Assembly: GCA_021732605.1 (NCBI GenBank) | Contig: JAKFUS010000012.1 | Location: 62,001-126,000 of the forward strand | Direction of reading: 5' to 3' | Length of the DNA: 64,000 nucleotides | From: Betaproteobacteria bacterium | GTDB taxonomy: Bacteria > Pseudomonadota > Gammaproteobacteria > Burkholderiales > SG8-41 | Shown: positions 1-8,203 of the stretch, piece by piece | How the letters are laid out: every line of letters starts with the position of its first letter | Position numbering within the stretch: the first letter of the stretch is position 1 | The notes under the pieces: model-generated | Databases searched by the model: none | What the model was told of the DNA's origin: nothing | The model's input: the letters and a program-made list of their open reading frames with translations, nothing else | Program-made: the position numbers and the translations under genes

Positions 1-896
1 ACAAATATCCGACACGGCCGATCCGCATGCTGGTGCCCTTCGCACCGGGCGGCGGCACCGACATCACCGCGCGCCTGATCGCCGCGAACGCGACGGCATC
101 CTTCGGCCAGCAGGTCATCGTCGACAACCGTGCCGGTGGCGGCGGCACCATCGGCGCAGAAACTGCGGTGCGCGCAGCACCCGACGGCTATACCGTGATC
201 ATGGTCTCCGGCAGTTACGGCACCAATGCCGCGCTCTACAAACTGCCCTACGATCCGGTGAAGGACATCCAGTCGATTGTGATGATCGGCGATACCGGCT
301 TTGTACTGGCGCTGCATCCTGCGGTAGCAGCGAAAACGGTCCCTGAACTGATCGCCTATGCCAAGGCCAATCCGAACAAGCTCAATTTCGCGTCCACCGG
401 CACCGGCGGCATCACCCACCTCGCCACCGAGCTGTTCAACCTGCTCGCCGCCACCCAGATGACGCACATCCCGTACAAGGGCACCGGTCCCGCCATCGCC
501 GACCTGCTCGGCGGCCAGGTGCAGCTGATTTTCGGCGCGATGCCCGCGACCATCCCGCAGGTCAAAGCCGGCAAGCTGCGTGGCATCGGCGTGACCACTG
601 CGAAACGTACACCGGCATTGCCGGACGCGCCGGCGATTGGCGAATTCGTCAAGGATTACGAAGCTGCGCTGTGGTACGGCATGTGGGGCCCGAAAGGCCT
701 GCCCAAAACCGTGGTCACGCGCTGGAACCAGGAAGTGGCGCGTGCGCTGCAGACCGAGGAGATGAAAAAGCGCCTCGCCGCGGATGGCGTCGAACCCGCG
801 GGTGGCCCACCGGAGCAGTTTCTCAACGCCATCACCCGTGACGTCGAGAAATGGAAAAAAGTGGTCAAGGCCGCGAATATCAAAGTCACGAGCTGA
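1..896 (+). CDS. Bug-family (TctC-type) periplasmic substrate-binding protein, 5'-truncated
   Basis: Extracytoplasmic receptor of the tripartite tricarboxylate transporter (TTT) type, which binds a carboxylate or similar small molecule in the periplasm. The reading frame is open from base 3, and its first residues (YPTRPIRMLVPFAPGGGTD) are the start of a mature Bug protein, so the signal peptide lies outside the window. The ATG at 27 is internal. Further family motifs follow: DNRAGGGGTIGAE, PDGYT and a THIPYKGTGPA segment. No TctA or TctB membrane partner is visible. The ligand cannot be inferred. Confidence 0.93.
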   Translation, partial: KYPTRPIRMLVPFAPGGGTDITARLIAANATASFGQQVIVDNRAGGGGTIGAETAVRAAPDGYTVIMVSGSYGTNAALYKLPYDPVKDIQSIVMIGDTGFVLALHPAVAAKTVPELIAYAKANPNKLNFASTGTGGITHLATELFNLLAATQMTHIPYKGTGPAIADLLGGQVQLIFGAMPATIPQVKAGKLRGIGVTTAKRTPALPDAPAIGEFVKDYEAALWYGMWGPKGLPKTVVTRWNQEVARALQTEEMKKRLAADGVEPAGGPPEQFLNAITRDVEKWKKVVKAANIKVTS

Positions 897-960
897 TATC
901 AAACCATCGGTTTGATGTGGTAAAAAAGGCGCTGTGGGCAGGACTGTGCCTGCAATACCG

Positions 961-996
961 TTGTTTTTAAAAATATCAATAAAAACAAATGTTTAT
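961..996 (+). repeat. AT-rich interspersed motif, copy 1
   Basis: Holds the 20-mer AAATATCAATAAAAACAAAT (971-990), which recurs exactly at 8131-8150. Here it is preceded by TTGTTTTT, making an 8-bp inverted repeat (961-968 with 981-988, 12-nt loop). It lies between the Bug stop codon and the terminator at 1010. Function unknown. Confidence 0.6.
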
Positions 997-1009
997 AATG
1001 TTTTTTGCT

Positions 1010-1032
1010 GGCGCCAAGCGTCGGCGCTTTTT
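1010..1032 (+). terminator. Rho-independent terminator
   Basis: Stem GCGCC (1011-1015) pairs with GGCGC (1023-1027) across a 7-nt loop, followed by five T. It ends the Bug transcript just before the ribosome-binding site of the cupin gene. Confidence 0.65.
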
Positions 1033-1073
1033 AACCTGGCCGTAGAGCCGTATTACTGGAGATTGCAGCAATC

Positions 1074-1523
1074 ATGAAATTCCGCAGAGTCGTCACCGAT
1101 ACCAATAAGGAAGGCAAGGCTTACATCAAATTCGACAGCGTCATCGATCCGATCCCGATGCGCCCGGGTTTCCACAACCTTCCGATGTGGGCCACCAAAA
1201 AATTGCCGGCGGAAATGACCCAGGAAGATCCGAATACCTGGGAACTGGGCACCAGCCTCGCCGGCGGCAGCGTGTTCCGTCTCGCCAAGTACGACCCGGG
1301 CGTGGCCAAACGCTGGCACGTCACCGACTCCGTGGATTATGCGATCTGCCTCGCGGGTGAACTGTGGATGCAACTGGACGGCGGCGAAGAAGTACACCTG
1401 ACGCCGGGCACCGTGATCATCCAGCGCGCGACCAACCATAACTGGGAAAACCGCGGCAAGGAACCCTGCATCATGGCGTATGTACTGCTCGCTACCGAAG
1501 GTGCGAAAACCACGGGCTGGTAA
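1074..1523 (+). CDS. Cupin-domain protein
   Basis: A 149-aa single-domain cupin with no signal peptide, presumably cytoplasmic. The second cupin motif is recognisable (HLTPGTVIIQRATNHNW, about residues 107-123). The first is reduced: the usual HxH reads HVT, so metal binding may be altered. It has a ribosome-binding site (CTGGAG, 1057-1062). It opens a run of same-strand genes (PH domain, DoxX, sulfatase) and lies just after the terminator at 1010-1032. Related cupins occur as accessory proteins in aromatic and heterocycle catabolism. The substrate cannot be told. Confidence 0.8.
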   Translation: MKFRRVVTDTNKEGKAYIKFDSVIDPIPMRPGFHNLPMWATKKLPAEMTQEDPNTWELGTSLAGGSVFRLAKYDPGVAKRWHVTDSVDYAICLAGELWMQLDGGEEVHLTPGTVIIQRATNHNWENRGKEPCIMAYVLLATEGAKTTGW

Positions 1524-1615
1524 GGCCACTGTCCGACCGCCTTCAGCACAGACACTGAAGGCGGAAGCGGCAACCCCCGGCAGACTGCGCGACACAGACT
1601 TACCAGGAAAAATCC

Positions 1616-2026
1616 ATGTCGTATATCGATGAGTCCCTGTCCACCGGCGAAGAAGTATCGGCACTCTTCAAGCTGCACTGGGTGACGCGCATCCCGCTCG
1701 CGCTGTGGCTGCTGCTGGGCATTCCCACCTTCGGCATCACGCTGGTGATTGCGCTGTATGAATACCTGCGCGTGCGCCACATTGAACAGGGCGTCACCAA
1801 CAAACGCGTGATTTTCAAGACCGGCATCATCAGCCGCAAATCCGAGGAAATGAAACTGGCGTCGATCGAAACCGTCGAAATCGACCAGGGCATCATCGGT
1901 CGCATGCTCGGCTACGGCAACGTGAAAGTCACCGGACGCGGCACCAGCGACGTGTTGTTCCGCCTGATTAACGATCCGATGGCCGTCAAACGCGCCATCG
2001 AGAGCATCAGCCATCCCGCAGCCTGA
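1616..2026 (+). CDS. PH-domain (bPH2/YdbS-like) membrane protein
   Basis: A 136-aa protein with one or two hydrophobic segments near residues 27-48 (WLLLGIPTFGITLVIALYEY), followed by a bacterial pleckstrin-homology-like domain. Typical motifs are TNKRVIFKTGIISRKSEE and IETVEIDQGIIGRMLGYG. Such proteins sit in the inner membrane, and their roles are mostly unknown. It is 27 bp upstream of the DoxX gene, so the two are probably co-transcribed. Confidence 0.83.
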   Translation: MSYIDESLSTGEEVSALFKLHWVTRIPLALWLLLGIPTFGITLVIALYEYLRVRHIEQGVTNKRVIFKTGIISRKSEEMKLASIETVEIDQGIIGRMLGYGNVKVTGRGTSDVLFRLINDPMAVKRAIESISHPAA

Positions 2027-2053
2027 ACCACGACCACCCCAAGGAGAACAAGC

Positions 2054-2437
2054 ATGAACGACGATCTCGGCAAACTGGTACTGCGCCTCACGCTGGGTAT
2101 CCTGATGCTGCTGCATGGCATCGCCAAAATGCGTTACGGCGTCAGCGGCATCGAGGGCATGGTGGTGAGTCAGGGCCTGCCGGCCTTCCTCGCCTACGGC
2201 GTGTTCGTCGGCGAAGTATTCGCCCCGCTGCTGGTGATTTTGGGTTTCTACGCCCGCATCGGCGGCCTGATCATGGCCTTCAACATGGTTGTCGCCATCG
2301 CACTGGCCCACAGTTCGCAATTGCTCAGCATCGGAAAAACCGGCGGCTGGGAACTGGAACTCCAGGGGTTCTTCCTGTTCACCGCGCTTGTTGTTGCGCT
2401 GATCGGTCCGGGCAAGTTCGGCATCAATCGCAAATAA
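2054..2437 (+). CDS. DoxX-family membrane protein
   Basis: A 127-aa protein with four predicted transmembrane helices and the DoxX hallmarks: an RLTLGILMLLHGIAK first helix and FAPLLVILGFYARIGG in the second. A good ribosome-binding site (AAGGAGAA) precedes the ATG. DoxX proteins are small integral membrane proteins linked to redox or sulfur metabolism in some bacteria. The sulfatase gene starts 23 bp downstream, which suggests an operon. The exact role is unknown. Confidence 0.85.
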   Translation: MNDDLGKLVLRLTLGILMLLHGIAKMRYGVSGIEGMVVSQGLPAFLAYGVFVGEVFAPLLVILGFYARIGGLIMAFNMVVAIALAHSSQLLSIGKTGGWELELQGFFLFTALVVALIGPGKFGINRK

Positions 2438-2460
2438 ACCCGGACTGAAAAAGATCCCGT

Positions 2461-4002
2461 ATGCACAAAAAGCGGCCCAACATCCTCCTCATCACGTCGG
2501 ATCAGCAACGCGCCGACTGCAACGGCTTTGAAAATCCGGAGCTGCGCACGCCCCACCTCGATCAGCTCGCGCGCGCCGGCACACGCTTCTCGGCGTGCAT
2601 GACGCCAAACTTGGTCTGCCAGCCATCGCGCGCATCGATCCTGACCGGCATGCTGCCGCTGACCCATGGCGTGTGGGACAACGGCGTCGACCTCGAGCCG
2701 CGCATTGGCGAAAACGGATTCGCCGGCACGCTCACGCGCAACGGTTACCGCAGCGCATTCATCGGCAAGGCGCATTTCGCGACCAAGGCCACCTTCGCGC
2801 CAACCGGCACACCGGAATGCAACAAGAGCCAGGATAAGTACGGCCCAGACTGGTTCGGCCCGTACATGGGCTTTGAGCATGTCGAACTCAGCGTCTTCGG
2901 CCACATGCACCGGACGCGGCCGCTGGACCGACCGCCGATGGGCCATTACGAGCGCTGGTTCCTCACCCGCGGCAAGGATGAAGAAGCGGTGAAGCTGTGG
3001 GCGGCCAGTACGCGCCCGGAAATCGGCACCGCGCAGACCTGGCATTCGGCCCTGCCGGCGGCCTGGCATAACAGTTCGTGGATCGGCGACCGCGCCATTG
3101 ATTTCCTTTCGCACCACGACCAGTCAAAACCGCTGGCGATGTGGGTGTCGTTCCCGGATCCGCACCATCCGTTCGATTGCCCGGAACCGTGGAGCCTCAT
3201 GTACGACCCAAAAAGCCTGACGCTGCCCAAACACCGCACACCCGATCTTGAGCGCCGGCCGTGGTGGCACAAGGCTTCACTCGAAGGCACGCCGCAACTC
3301 AAAGATCCGGAGATGCTCAAATTCCGCGCAGCAGGTTCACGGGTGCCGCCGCAAAGCGACGCCCAGCTCGCGGACATGACAGCGAATTACTACGGCATGA
3401 TTTCGCTGATCGACCACAACGTCGGCCGCATCCTCGCCGCGCTGGATGACCTCGGGCTCGCTGAAGACACACTGGTCTTCTACAGCACCGACCACGGCGA
3501 CATGCTCGGCAACCACGGCCTGTACCTGAAAGGGCCCACGCCGTACGAAGACCTGATGCGGGTGACGATGATTGCGCGCGGACCCGGCGTCGCGGCAGGC
3601 AAGGTGGTCAGCGAACCGGTCGGCACCCTGGACATGGCCGCGACCTTTTACGACTATGCCGGCATCGCAGCGCCGCACGACATGCAGAGCCGCAGCCTCG
3701 CAAAGCTGCTGGCCGGAAAATCCGAAACACGCGATGCCGCGTACAGCGAATGGCATCTGCATCCGTCGCGCTGCGGCGTCGGCCTGCAATTGCGCACGGT
3801 GCGCACCAAAACCCACAAATGCACGTTTGAACTCGGCTCCGGCGCGGGAGAACTCTACGACCTGCACAATGATCCGGGTGAAATGGACAACCTGTTCAAC
3901 GATCCGGGTCGCGCAAAAGTCCAGAAAGAGCTGCACGACATGATGCGCGCGCGGCCGGGGAAAATCCGCGACGATCTGGCTGAGCCCATTGGCATGGCCT
4001 GA
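2461..4002 (+). CDS. Sulfatase-family hydrolase (type I, Cys-type)
   Basis: A 513-aa alkaline-phosphatase-superfamily sulfatase. The N-terminal metal site is visible (TSDQQRAD, Asp14). The formylglycine-forming motif CQPSRASILTG follows, with Cys53 as the residue to be oxidised, then the second metal site STDHGDMLGNHGLYLK. It should cleave sulfate (or possibly phosphonate) monoesters. No signal peptide is seen, so it is probably cytoplasmic. No formylglycine-generating enzyme gene is in this window. The long C-terminal part resembles choline- or aryl-sulfatase-like members, but the substrate is open. Confidence 0.88.
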   Translation: MHKKRPNILLITSDQQRADCNGFENPELRTPHLDQLARAGTRFSACMTPNLVCQPSRASILTGMLPLTHGVWDNGVDLEPRIGENGFAGTLTRNGYRSAFIGKAHFATKATFAPTGTPECNKSQDKYGPDWFGPYMGFEHVELSVFGHMHRTRPLDRPPMGHYERWFLTRGKDEEAVKLWAASTRPEIGTAQTWHSALPAAWHNSSWIGDRAIDFLSHHDQSKPLAMWVSFPDPHHPFDCPEPWSLMYDPKSLTLPKHRTPDLERRPWWHKASLEGTPQLKDPEMLKFRAAGSRVPPQSDAQLADMTANYYGMISLIDHNVGRILAALDDLGLAEDTLVFYSTDHGDMLGNHGLYLKGPTPYEDLMRVTMIARGPGVAAGKVVSEPVGTLDMAATFYDYAGIAAPHDMQSRSLAKLLAGKSETRDAAYSEWHLHPSRCGVGLQLRTVRTKTHKCTFELGSGAGELYDLHNDPGEMDNLFNDPGRAKVQKELHDMMRARPGKIRDDLAEPIGMA

Positions 4003-4077
4003 CCATTCAAGCGGTGGGATGCCGACCTATCACCGAGTATCGTTTGTAAAGTTTCTCTGAATACTGAACACTTTTAT

Positions 4078-4149
4078 CCCTCACCCCCGCCCCCTCTCCC
4101 GTAGGGCGAGGGGAGATATCTGCTGTAAATGGTTTTCAACCATTTACAG
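4078..4149 (+). repeat. Composite interspersed repeat (REP-like block plus palindrome), copy 1
   Basis: A C-rich hairpin block (4078-4115, CCCTCACCCCCG at its start) is followed by a perfect 12-bp palindrome (4123-4134 with 4138-4149, 3-nt loop). The same two-part unit occurs on the opposite strand at 38336-38406. The two align over their full length with a single 1-nt gap, and the palindrome carries compensatory changes. It sits in the leader of the Bug gene at 4177. Confidence 0.75.
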
Positions 4150-4176
4150 AATTCCAATATCGGAGGAGGAACATCG

Positions 4177-5139
4177 ATGCGTCCCATTGTGGCTGTACTG
4201 CTGCTGACTTTTTGCCAGCTCTTCCAGGTCTGTTACGCACAGAACTGGCCGACGCGGCCGATTCGCGTACTGGTCGGATTCGCGCCGGGAGGCACTACCG
4301 ATGTGTCGGCGCGCTTCACCGGCGATATCGTGTCGCGGGAATTGGGCCAGTCGGTCATCATTGAGAACCGGCCGGGCGGCGCCGGCAGCATCGCGCTGGA
4401 AGCGCTGGTGCGTGGCCCCCGCGACGGTTACACCATCGTCATCGGCTCCGATTCATCCTTTTACCAGCCGGTGCTGACGCCTTCGTTGTCATACCGCTCG
4501 GAAAAAGACCTGCTCCCGATCACCATCCTCACCAACCAGCCCATCGTCATTGCCGTGCATCCGGCACCCGGCTGGAAGTCGGTTGCCGATCTGCTGAAAG
4601 CCGCCAAAGCGCGGCCCGGTCAGATCGCTTATGCGCTGTCTTCCGCCACCGGCACCCAGGCCGTGGCCGCAGGCATCTTCTTCAAAATGGCCGGCGTCAA
4701 CATGATCGGCGTTCCCTACAAGGGTGGTGGGCAGGCAGTGGTGGATCTGCTCAGCGGCCAGGTCCCGGTGGCGGTGCTCGGTTCGGCGCCGCTGATGCCG
4801 CAGATCGGCTCGGGCCGGGTCAAGCTGCTGGCCGTCACCTCCAAAGCGCGGTCCAAAGCGCTGCCCGATGTACCCACCCTGGCTGAACTGGGTTATCCCG
4901 ACATGGATATCGCACAGTGGTTTGGCGCAGTGGCACCTGCAGGCACACCGAATGAAATCGTCACGCGCCTGTCGGCCGCGTACAACAAGGCATTGTCCGA
5001 CCCCAAAATCGTGCAGCGCCTGTTTGATGCGGGTCTGGAGGCCGTCGGCGGCACGCCGGAGGAAATGGGACGGCGCATGGCGGCCGAGACCGTCATCTGG
5101 TCAAAAGCCGCAAAGGAAGCCGGACTCGGCGGAAAATAA
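4177..5139 (+). CDS. Bug-family (TctC-type) periplasmic substrate-binding protein
   Basis: A 320-aa receptor with a signal peptide of about 22 residues ending CYAQ, then the family start NWPTRPIRVLVGFAPGGTTD and motifs ENRPGGAGS and GVPYKGGGQAVVDLL. The ATG at 4177 is chosen because GGAGGAGG lies 9-16 bases upstream; an in-frame ATG at 4129 falls inside the palindrome of the upstream repeat and has no ribosome-binding site. It is a monocistronic, orphan receptor with no membrane partner nearby. Ligand unknown. Confidence 0.93.
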   Translation: MRPIVAVLLLTFCQLFQVCYAQNWPTRPIRVLVGFAPGGTTDVSARFTGDIVSRELGQSVIIENRPGGAGSIALEALVRGPRDGYTIVIGSDSSFYQPVLTPSLSYRSEKDLLPITILTNQPIVIAVHPAPGWKSVADLLKAAKARPGQIAYALSSATGTQAVAAGIFFKMAGVNMIGVPYKGGGQAVVDLLSGQVPVAVLGSAPLMPQIGSGRVKLLAVTSKARSKALPDVPTLAELGYPDMDIAQWFGAVAPAGTPNEIVTRLSAAYNKALSDPKIVQRLFDAGLEAVGGTPEEMGRRMAAETVIWSKAAKEAGLGGK

Positions 5140-5182
5140 ACGGGTTGTGTCTGGTGATGCGCTTGTCTGAAGGCTGATTACG

Positions 5183-5395
5183 CTATTTTTTTCCGGCGGT
5201 AACTGAGAACAGCACCACGCCCAGCACTACGAACAGCAGGCTCGGCAGCCACGTCCAGCCGATGTCTCCCATGCTGCCGCCCGCCATCACCCCGCCGATA
5301 ATTGCCCCGGTCGTCATGCCGCTGCCGGACAGCAGCAACAGCAGGGCCACAACAACAAACGCGGCAACAACCATCACCTTGTGCGTGGCATTCAT
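5183..5395 (-). CDS. Small two-helix membrane protein of unknown function
   Basis: A 70-aa protein made almost wholly of two hydrophobic helices (about residues 6-24 and 45-66), joined by a Gly/Met-rich stretch (GAIIGGVMAGGSMGD), ending in a basic tail. It is convergent with the Bug gene at 4177. The ribosome-binding site is weak. No family was recognised; the amino-acid pattern looks like a real membrane protein rather than a chance frame. Confidence 0.55.
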   Translation of the reverse strand: MNATHKVMVVAAFVVVALLLLLSGSGMTTGAIIGGVMAGGSMGDIGWTWLPSLLFVVLGVVLFSVTAGKK

Positions 5396-5504
5396 GCAGA
5401 CACCGTAGCTTCCGGATCCGGCTCAGCGCGCGGCTCCAGCAGTTGCCGTGTCAGTCTGCACTCGATGATATTCAAGTGGCCACTCCATATCAGTGTACTA
5501 ACCC

Positions 5505-5531
5505 CATCAACCGTACCGGGACCGGTTGATG
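5505..5531. other. Perfect 9-bp inverted repeat
   Basis: CATCAACCG (5505-5513) and CGGTTGATG (5523-5531) are separated by 9 bases. The site lies upstream of the small membrane protein gene and downstream of a Bug gene, both minus strand. No T tract follows on either strand, so it looks more like a protein-binding site than a terminator. Confidence 0.45.
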
Positions 5532-5644
5532 CATCCTGCAGGCATTGTCTTTGACTGTATGTCTCCTACCGCACACAACGCCAATAAACAAGGACAGAGA
5601 AATGGCCAATGCTCGCGCCTGCCCATCACTTATTCAACAGCCCG

Positions 5645-6628
5645 CTAATTCTTCATCGGTTCGATACCCGCCGCCTTGACCACTGCCGCCCATTTGACGA
5701 GTTCAGCACGCACCCTGTCACCCAGTTCGCCCGACGTCGACGGCGTGACCTCGGCGCCCTGGGCGAGGAATCGCGAGCGGATATCGCGCTGGTTCAGCAT
5801 GGCGACGGTTTCGGCATTGAGCCTGTTGATCACCGTGCCGGAAGTCTGCCCCGGCGCAAACAGCGCAAACCACGCCACGGCTTCATAACCGGCTATCCCC
5901 GCTTCACGCATGGTCGGCAGTTGCGGCATAGCCACTGCGCGCTGCGCGCTGGTAACTGCCAATGCCCGCGCCCGTCCGTTTTGAATGTTTGGAAACGCCG
6001 TGGACAGACTGCCGAACATGATTGAAATCTGCCCACCCAGCAGTTCGTACAGCGCCGGCACGCCACCCTTGTACGGCACGTGGGTCAGGTGCAGCCCGGC
6101 ACGCTGACTGAATAACACTGCGGCCAGATGCGCCGCCGTGCCGACGCCGGCGCTGCCGTAATCGAGTTCATGCGGCCGGCGTTTGGCAAAAGCAATCAGC
6201 TCGCTCACGGAACGCACCGGCAGTGACGGATGCACGATCAGCACGCTGGGCACCGTGGCCACCATCGCCACCGGCGCAAAGTCGCGCAAGGTGTCATAGG
6301 GAATGCGCGTCCACAGCGACGGGTTGATGACATGCGAGGTATAAGCCATCAGCAGCGTGTAACCATCGGGCACGGCCTTGGCGACCATTTCGGAACCGAT
6401 CATGCCGCCGGCGCCTGGCCGGTTGTCGACGATGACCTGCTGGTTCCAGGCCTCGGTGTAGCCGATCGCCAGTGTGCGCGCGAACACATCGGTCGCACCA
6501 CCGGCGCTGATCGGCACTACGATGCGCACAGTGCGATTCGGATAGTTCTGTGCGCCGGCATTTTGCGCAGCCACACCGGCAACTACGCATAGCAACAGCG
6601 CGGCGCGCGCGCGTGTAACGATTTTCAT
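5645..6628 (-). CDS. Bug-family (TctC-type) periplasmic substrate-binding protein
   Basis: A 327-aa receptor. The start at 6628 gives a clean signal peptide (basic KIVTRARAA, hydrophobic core, end near NAGAQ), followed by the mature start NYPNRTVRIVVPISAGGATD. Motifs DNRPGAGGMIG, PDGYTLL and HVPYKGGVPALYELLGG are present. It is divergent from the small gene at 6689. No permease partner is visible. Confidence 0.93.
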   Translation of the reverse strand: MKIVTRARAALLLCVVAGVAAQNAGAQNYPNRTVRIVVPISAGGATDVFARTLAIGYTEAWNQQVIVDNRPGAGGMIGSEMVAKAVPDGYTLLMAYTSHVINPSLWTRIPYDTLRDFAPVAMVATVPSVLIVHPSLPVRSVSELIAFAKRRPHELDYGSAGVGTAAHLAAVLFSQRAGLHLTHVPYKGGVPALYELLGGQISIMFGSLSTAFPNIQNGRARALAVTSAQRAVAMPQLPTMREAGIAGYEAVAWFALFAPGQTSGTVINRLNAETVAMLNQRDIRSRFLAQGAEVTPSTSGELGDRVRAELVKWAAVVKAAGIEPMKN

Positions 6629-6688
6629 GGCCTCATTGTAAGCTGTGAAAACGGCAAATCGCGCTACAATCAGCCAAAATTTTCCCGC

Positions 6689-6946
6689 GTGATGATGATG
6701 ACCACACCCAAACTGTTTGATGACGAGTTGCACGGCGCAATGCAGCAACTCTATGACGAAACCATCGAAGCGATGCAGCTCGCCAAAGTGAGTCCCGATC
6801 TTGACGATCTATCGGCGACCTTCGCCGTAGCCTTGCTCAAACTCGGATTGGCAACGGGCTTTGTCGAGCAGCGACACCCCGGTTTCGCCAAAGAGGTTGA
6901 GGAAAAACGCCAGCGCGTGATTGCCGCACTGACCCATAAGCACTGA
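6689..6946 (+). CDS. Small hypothetical protein upstream of cysteine desulfurase
   Basis: An 85-aa, mostly helical soluble protein with no signal peptide. The start is ambiguous: a GTG at 6689 is followed by three in-frame ATG codons. It lies 28 bp upstream of the cysteine desulfurase gene on the same strand, so the two are probably co-transcribed. This may mean a role linked to sulfur transfer, but no motif (for example no cysteine) supports a function. Not recognised. Confidence 0.6.
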   Translation: MMMMTTPKLFDDELHGAMQQLYDETIEAMQLAKVSPDLDDLSATFAVALLKLGLATGFVEQRHPGFAKEVEEKRQRVIAALTHKH

Positions 6947-6974
6947 GCACAGCAAAAATCATGAACACCCCGCC

Positions 6975-8129
6975 ATGAACACGCCAATTTACCTCGACAA
7001 TTCCGCGACCACCCCGCTCGACCCGCGCGTGGTAGCGGCGATGCTGCCCTGGCTGACCGAACAGTTCGGCAATCCGGCGAGCAGTTCCCATGCCTTCGGC
7101 CACGCCGCCAGCCGCGCCGTCGAAGCTGCGCGTGATGACGTGGCCAAACTGATCAACTCTGATCCGCGTGACATTGCGTGGACGTCGGGTGCCACCGAAT
7201 CCAACAACCTCGCAATCAAGGGCGCAGCACTAGCTGCGCAAAAGCGCGGCAAACACCTGGTCACCGTGCAGACCGAACACAAAGCGGTGCTCGACACCAT
7301 GCAGTGGCTGGAAAGGCAGGGGTTTGCGGTTACCTGTCTTGCGCCGCAAAAAAATGGCCTGCTCGACATCGAAACTTTCCGCGCCGCTCTGCGGCCGGAC
7401 ACCGTGCTGGCCTCGGTGATGCTGGTCAACAACGAAATCGGCGTGATCCAGGACATCGCAGCCCTCGGAGCAATCTGTCGTGAACGCGGTGTGCTGTTCC
7501 ACGTCGATGCCGCGCAGGCTACCGGCAAGGTCGCCATCGATGTCGCGCAACTGCCGGTCGATCTGATGTCGCTGACCGCGCACAAGACCTACGGTCCCAA
7601 GGGCATCGGCGCGCTGTACGTGCGCCGCTCGCCGCAGGTACGCGTCGAATCACAGATGCACGGCGGCGGCCACGAACGCGGCCTGCGTTCGGGCACGCTG
7701 GCCACGCATCAGATTGTCGGCATGGGCGCGGCTTTCCGCATTGCCGGTGAACTGATGGCCACCGAAGTGCCGCAACTGCGCGCGCTGCGCGACCGCTTCT
7801 GGAATGCGATCCGCGATTTGCCCGGCGTCATGCTCAACGGCGATCCCGAACAACGCATCGCCAACAACCTGAATATCAGTCTCGACATTCCGAACTGCGA
7901 TTCGCTGGTCACCACCTTGACCGACATCGCGGTGTCATCGACTTCGGCCTGCTCCACCGGCGGGGTATCGCATGTGCTGCAGGCGCTGGGTTCAGATGCG
8001 GGCATGGCCGGCAATTCGATCCGCATCACCGTCGGCCGCTTCAATACGCTTGAGGAAATCGACTGGGCCGCAGATTACCTGCGCCGCAAGATCGAAGACT
8101 GTCGCGCCGGCCGCCTGCGCGCAGCCTAG
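6975..8129 (+). CDS. Cysteine desulfurase (NifS/IscS-like), stand-alone
   Basis: A 384-aa fold-type I PLP enzyme that removes sulfur from L-cysteine, giving alanine and an enzyme persulfide. Visible features are the N-terminal [14 protein letters not shown], the cofactor His in TEHKAVLD, the PLP lysine Lys204 ([10 protein letters not shown]) and the catalytic loop STSACSTGG with Cys326. It is about 20 residues shorter than IscS at the C-terminus. No iscR, iscU, iscA or nif genes adjoin it, so it probably serves another sulfur acceptor. An AT-rich repeat begins two bases after its stop codon. Confidence 0.92.
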   Translation: MNTPIYLDNSATTPLDPRVVAAMLPWLTEQFGNPASSSHAFGHAASRAVEAARDDVAKLINSDPRDIAWTSGATESNNLAIKGAALAAQKRGKHLVTVQTEHKAVLDTMQWLERQGFAVTCLAPQKNGLLDIETFRAALRPDTVLASVMLVNNEIGVIQDIAALGAICRERGVLFHVDAAQATGKVAIDVAQLPVDLMSLTAHKTYGPKGIGALYVRRSPQVRVESQMHGGGHERGLRSGTLATHQIVGMGAAFRIAGELMATEVPQLRALRDRFWNAIRDLPGVMLNGDPEQRIANNLNISLDIPNCDSLVTTLTDIAVSSTSACSTGGVSHVLQALGSDAGMAGNSIRITVGRFNTLEEIDWAADYLRRKIEDCRAGRLRAA

Positions 8130-8130
8130 A

Positions 8131-8156
8131 AAATATCAATAAAAACAAATACTTAC
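8131..8156 (+). repeat. AT-rich interspersed motif, copy 2
   Basis: AAATATCAATAAAAACAAAT followed by ACTTAC. It begins two bases after the cysteine desulfurase stop codon, and its first 20 bases are identical to 971-990. Confidence 0.65.
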
Positions 8157-8167
8157 AACGAGACAAT

Positions 8168-8203
8168 TTATTGCGGCGCTTCTTGCGGCGCTTATTGCGG
8201 CGG
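8168..8203. repeat. Tandem 12-bp repeat, three units
   Basis: Three near-identical 12-mers (TTATTGCGGCGC, TTCTTGCGGCGC, TTATTGCGGCGG). The third unit contains the stop codon and last codons of the minus-strand gene at 8192. Unit gain or loss could move this gene's end, but the purpose is unclear. Confidence 0.6.

Noticed and set aside
971-990. AT-rich motif considered as an IHF site
   Set aside because: TATCAA is present, but the second half of the IHF consensus (TTR after four bases) is missing in the exact copies.
1337-2320. Long open frame on the minus strand opposite the cupin, PH-domain and DoxX genes
   Set aside because: It is a by-product of GC-rich codon use. It covers three well-supported genes and has no family motifs, and its composition is His/Gln-rich as in most antisense frames.
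4129-4176. Upstream ATG (4129) as the Bug start
   Set aside because: It lies in the palindrome of the interspersed repeat, lacks a ribosome-binding site and would spoil the signal peptide; 4177 has GGAGGAGG.
6975-8129. Cysteine desulfurase considered as iscS of an isc operon
   Set aside because: No iscR, iscU, iscA, hscA or fdx gene adjoins, and the C-terminus is shorter than IscS.
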